A stretch of DNA of 64,000 nt from Astropecten irregularis (taxonomy: Eukaryota > Echinodermata > Asteroidea > Paxillosida > Astropectinidae). The stretch's first letter is position 1, and every line of letters begins with the position of its first letter. Under the pieces are notes generated by a model. It made no database searches and was not told the origin of the DNA. It saw nothing but the letters and a program-made list of their open reading frames with translations. Shown one piece after another: positions 63,191 through 64,000 of the stretch. Location of the stretch: the NCBI GenBank assembly GCA_963971285.1, contig OZ020254.1, positions 16,770,932 to 16,834,931 on the forward strand, in the 5' to 3' direction. The translations under genes were made by a program, and so were the position numbers.

Positions 63191-64000
63191 TATGATAGTC
63201 AATGATGTCTTCTATACACAGTCTCAAGTCAAGTTTATCAGCTCTGAGTACGGATGCTGCGAAGCCACTGAAGCGAGTGAATATTCAATTGGTCGTTGCT
63301 TGGCTCACTTTCTATTGGTGTTTGCACATAGCATTCTGGCATACATATTACATGTGCATTATGATGTTTGTCTTCGATACTTCATTTGCCTGCAGTTATA
63401 AAATAATAAAAAGGAAACTCAGTTTCTATTGAAATTTGAAATTCAAAACCTAGCAAATGCATGAATAACATAATACCTTATAATTACAACCTTTACATGT
63501 ACCTGGGCTCTGGCCATGATTTAGGACACAAAATGTCAATAGCAAAATAAATCCCAAGCCAAGCCTCCCGCCTCATATCGTAAAGGCCCATAGTGTAAGT
63601 CTAAGACCCATAAACAGGGCCCAGATACATTGCTACGCTCAGGATGTGGAGCATTGGGCCCTGTTTACGGGTAACGTTAGTTAACCGGTTGAAGTACGGA
63701 GGATATTATTTGGAAATACACTCTACCATGTCTACAGTGGCACTCACTTGCTTAGTGTACTGTCTAACTTATAAAATAGTGAAGTGAAGTGTTTTAATAA
63801 GTGTTAGTTTTAGGCCTAGGCCTAGTACAGTAGTAGTACAGGGTTCCTGAAGCTTTTAAGTTTAGTACACTCGGGTTAGCTGGTCATGGTACCCAGCTTC
63901 TACTCACCTAAATTCTAGGTAAGTAGAAGCTGGGTAGTGGGTACCAGTCTACCTGAGTATACTAAACCTAGCCTGAGTGTACTAAACTTCAGGAACCCCA
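63191..64000. other. Upstream flank of BIN3
   Basis: It should contain the BIN3 5' UTR and promoter. I see no convincing gene. A short palindrome with GGGCCCAGATACATTGCTAC / GGAGCATTGGGCCCTG lies at about 63617-63663, and a hairpin element runs from 63839 to the window edge. Confidence 0.5.
63839..63999. repeat. Palindromic MITE at the window end
   Basis: AGGGTTCCTGAAGCTTTTAA and TTTAGTACACTCGGGTTAGC at the left mirror CTAGCCTGAGTGTACTAAAC and TTCAGGAACCCC at the right. The centre CACCTAAATTCTAGGTAAG closes the hairpin. Confidence 0.85.

Noticed and set aside
63509-63523. ATGGCCAGAGCCCAG followed by GTACAT as BIN3 exon 1 (MARAQ)
   Set aside because: It would join exon 2 in the wrong phase; ATGAGTTG at 63190-63183 fits both the phase and the conserved MSW start.

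Overview
The window is animal nuclear DNA: spliced genes with GT-AG introns, long introns and intergenic stretches packed with short palindromic DNA elements and tRNA-derived SINEs. It contains four protein-coding genes, each rebuilt here exon by exon and each aligning over its full length with a well known metazoan family. The protein similarity to vertebrates and the style of the repeats (many copies of TAGGCCTA-like words and of elements opening with GGGCCAATTTCAT) suggest a marine invertebrate deuterostome, most likely an echinoderm such as a sea star. The phylum assignment is an inference and is only moderately secure.

Layout: FAM136A (+, 817-2433, 3 coding exons); a repeat-filled gap; EXOC4/Sec8 (-, 34679 down to 8741, 23 coding exons, about 983 aa); a 438-bp head-to-head intergenic region that looks like a shared promoter; FHIP2, the FAM160B1/B2 family (+, 35118-52665, 16 coding exons, about 802 aa); another repeat-filled gap; and BIN3 (-, 63190 down to 56671, 8 coding exons including an 8-nt first coding exon, about 257 aa). 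FAM136A/EXOC4 and FHIP2/BIN3 are convergent pairs, and EXOC4/FHIP2 is a divergent pair. All reading frames and splice phases close without any frameshift.

Functionally, three of the four products act in membrane traffic: EXOC4 is an exocyst tethering subunit, FHIP2 links cargo to dynein through Hook proteins, and BIN3 is a BAR-domain membrane protein. FAM136A is a mitochondrial intermembrane-space twin-CX3C protein. Nothing in the sequence makes them a joint system. From memory, the human FHIP2B and BIN3 genes lie in the same chromosome band, so the FHIP2-BIN3 linkage may be old.

The rest is repeat biology: a nonautonomous hAT element with a perfect 8-bp target duplication nested in an older element, a decayed pogo/Tigger element, a PIF/Harbinger (HARBI1-like) transposase fragment, LINE tails, SINEs, at least fifteen palindromic MITE families, and several minisatellites. 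One minisatellite repeats the splice donor region of a FHIP2 exon, and one coding minisatellite adds an octapeptide array to FHIP2. I found no CRISPR array, operon, rRNA or intact tRNA gene. I found no convincing undescribed gene system; the most interesting points are how repeats interact with splice sites and coding sequence.
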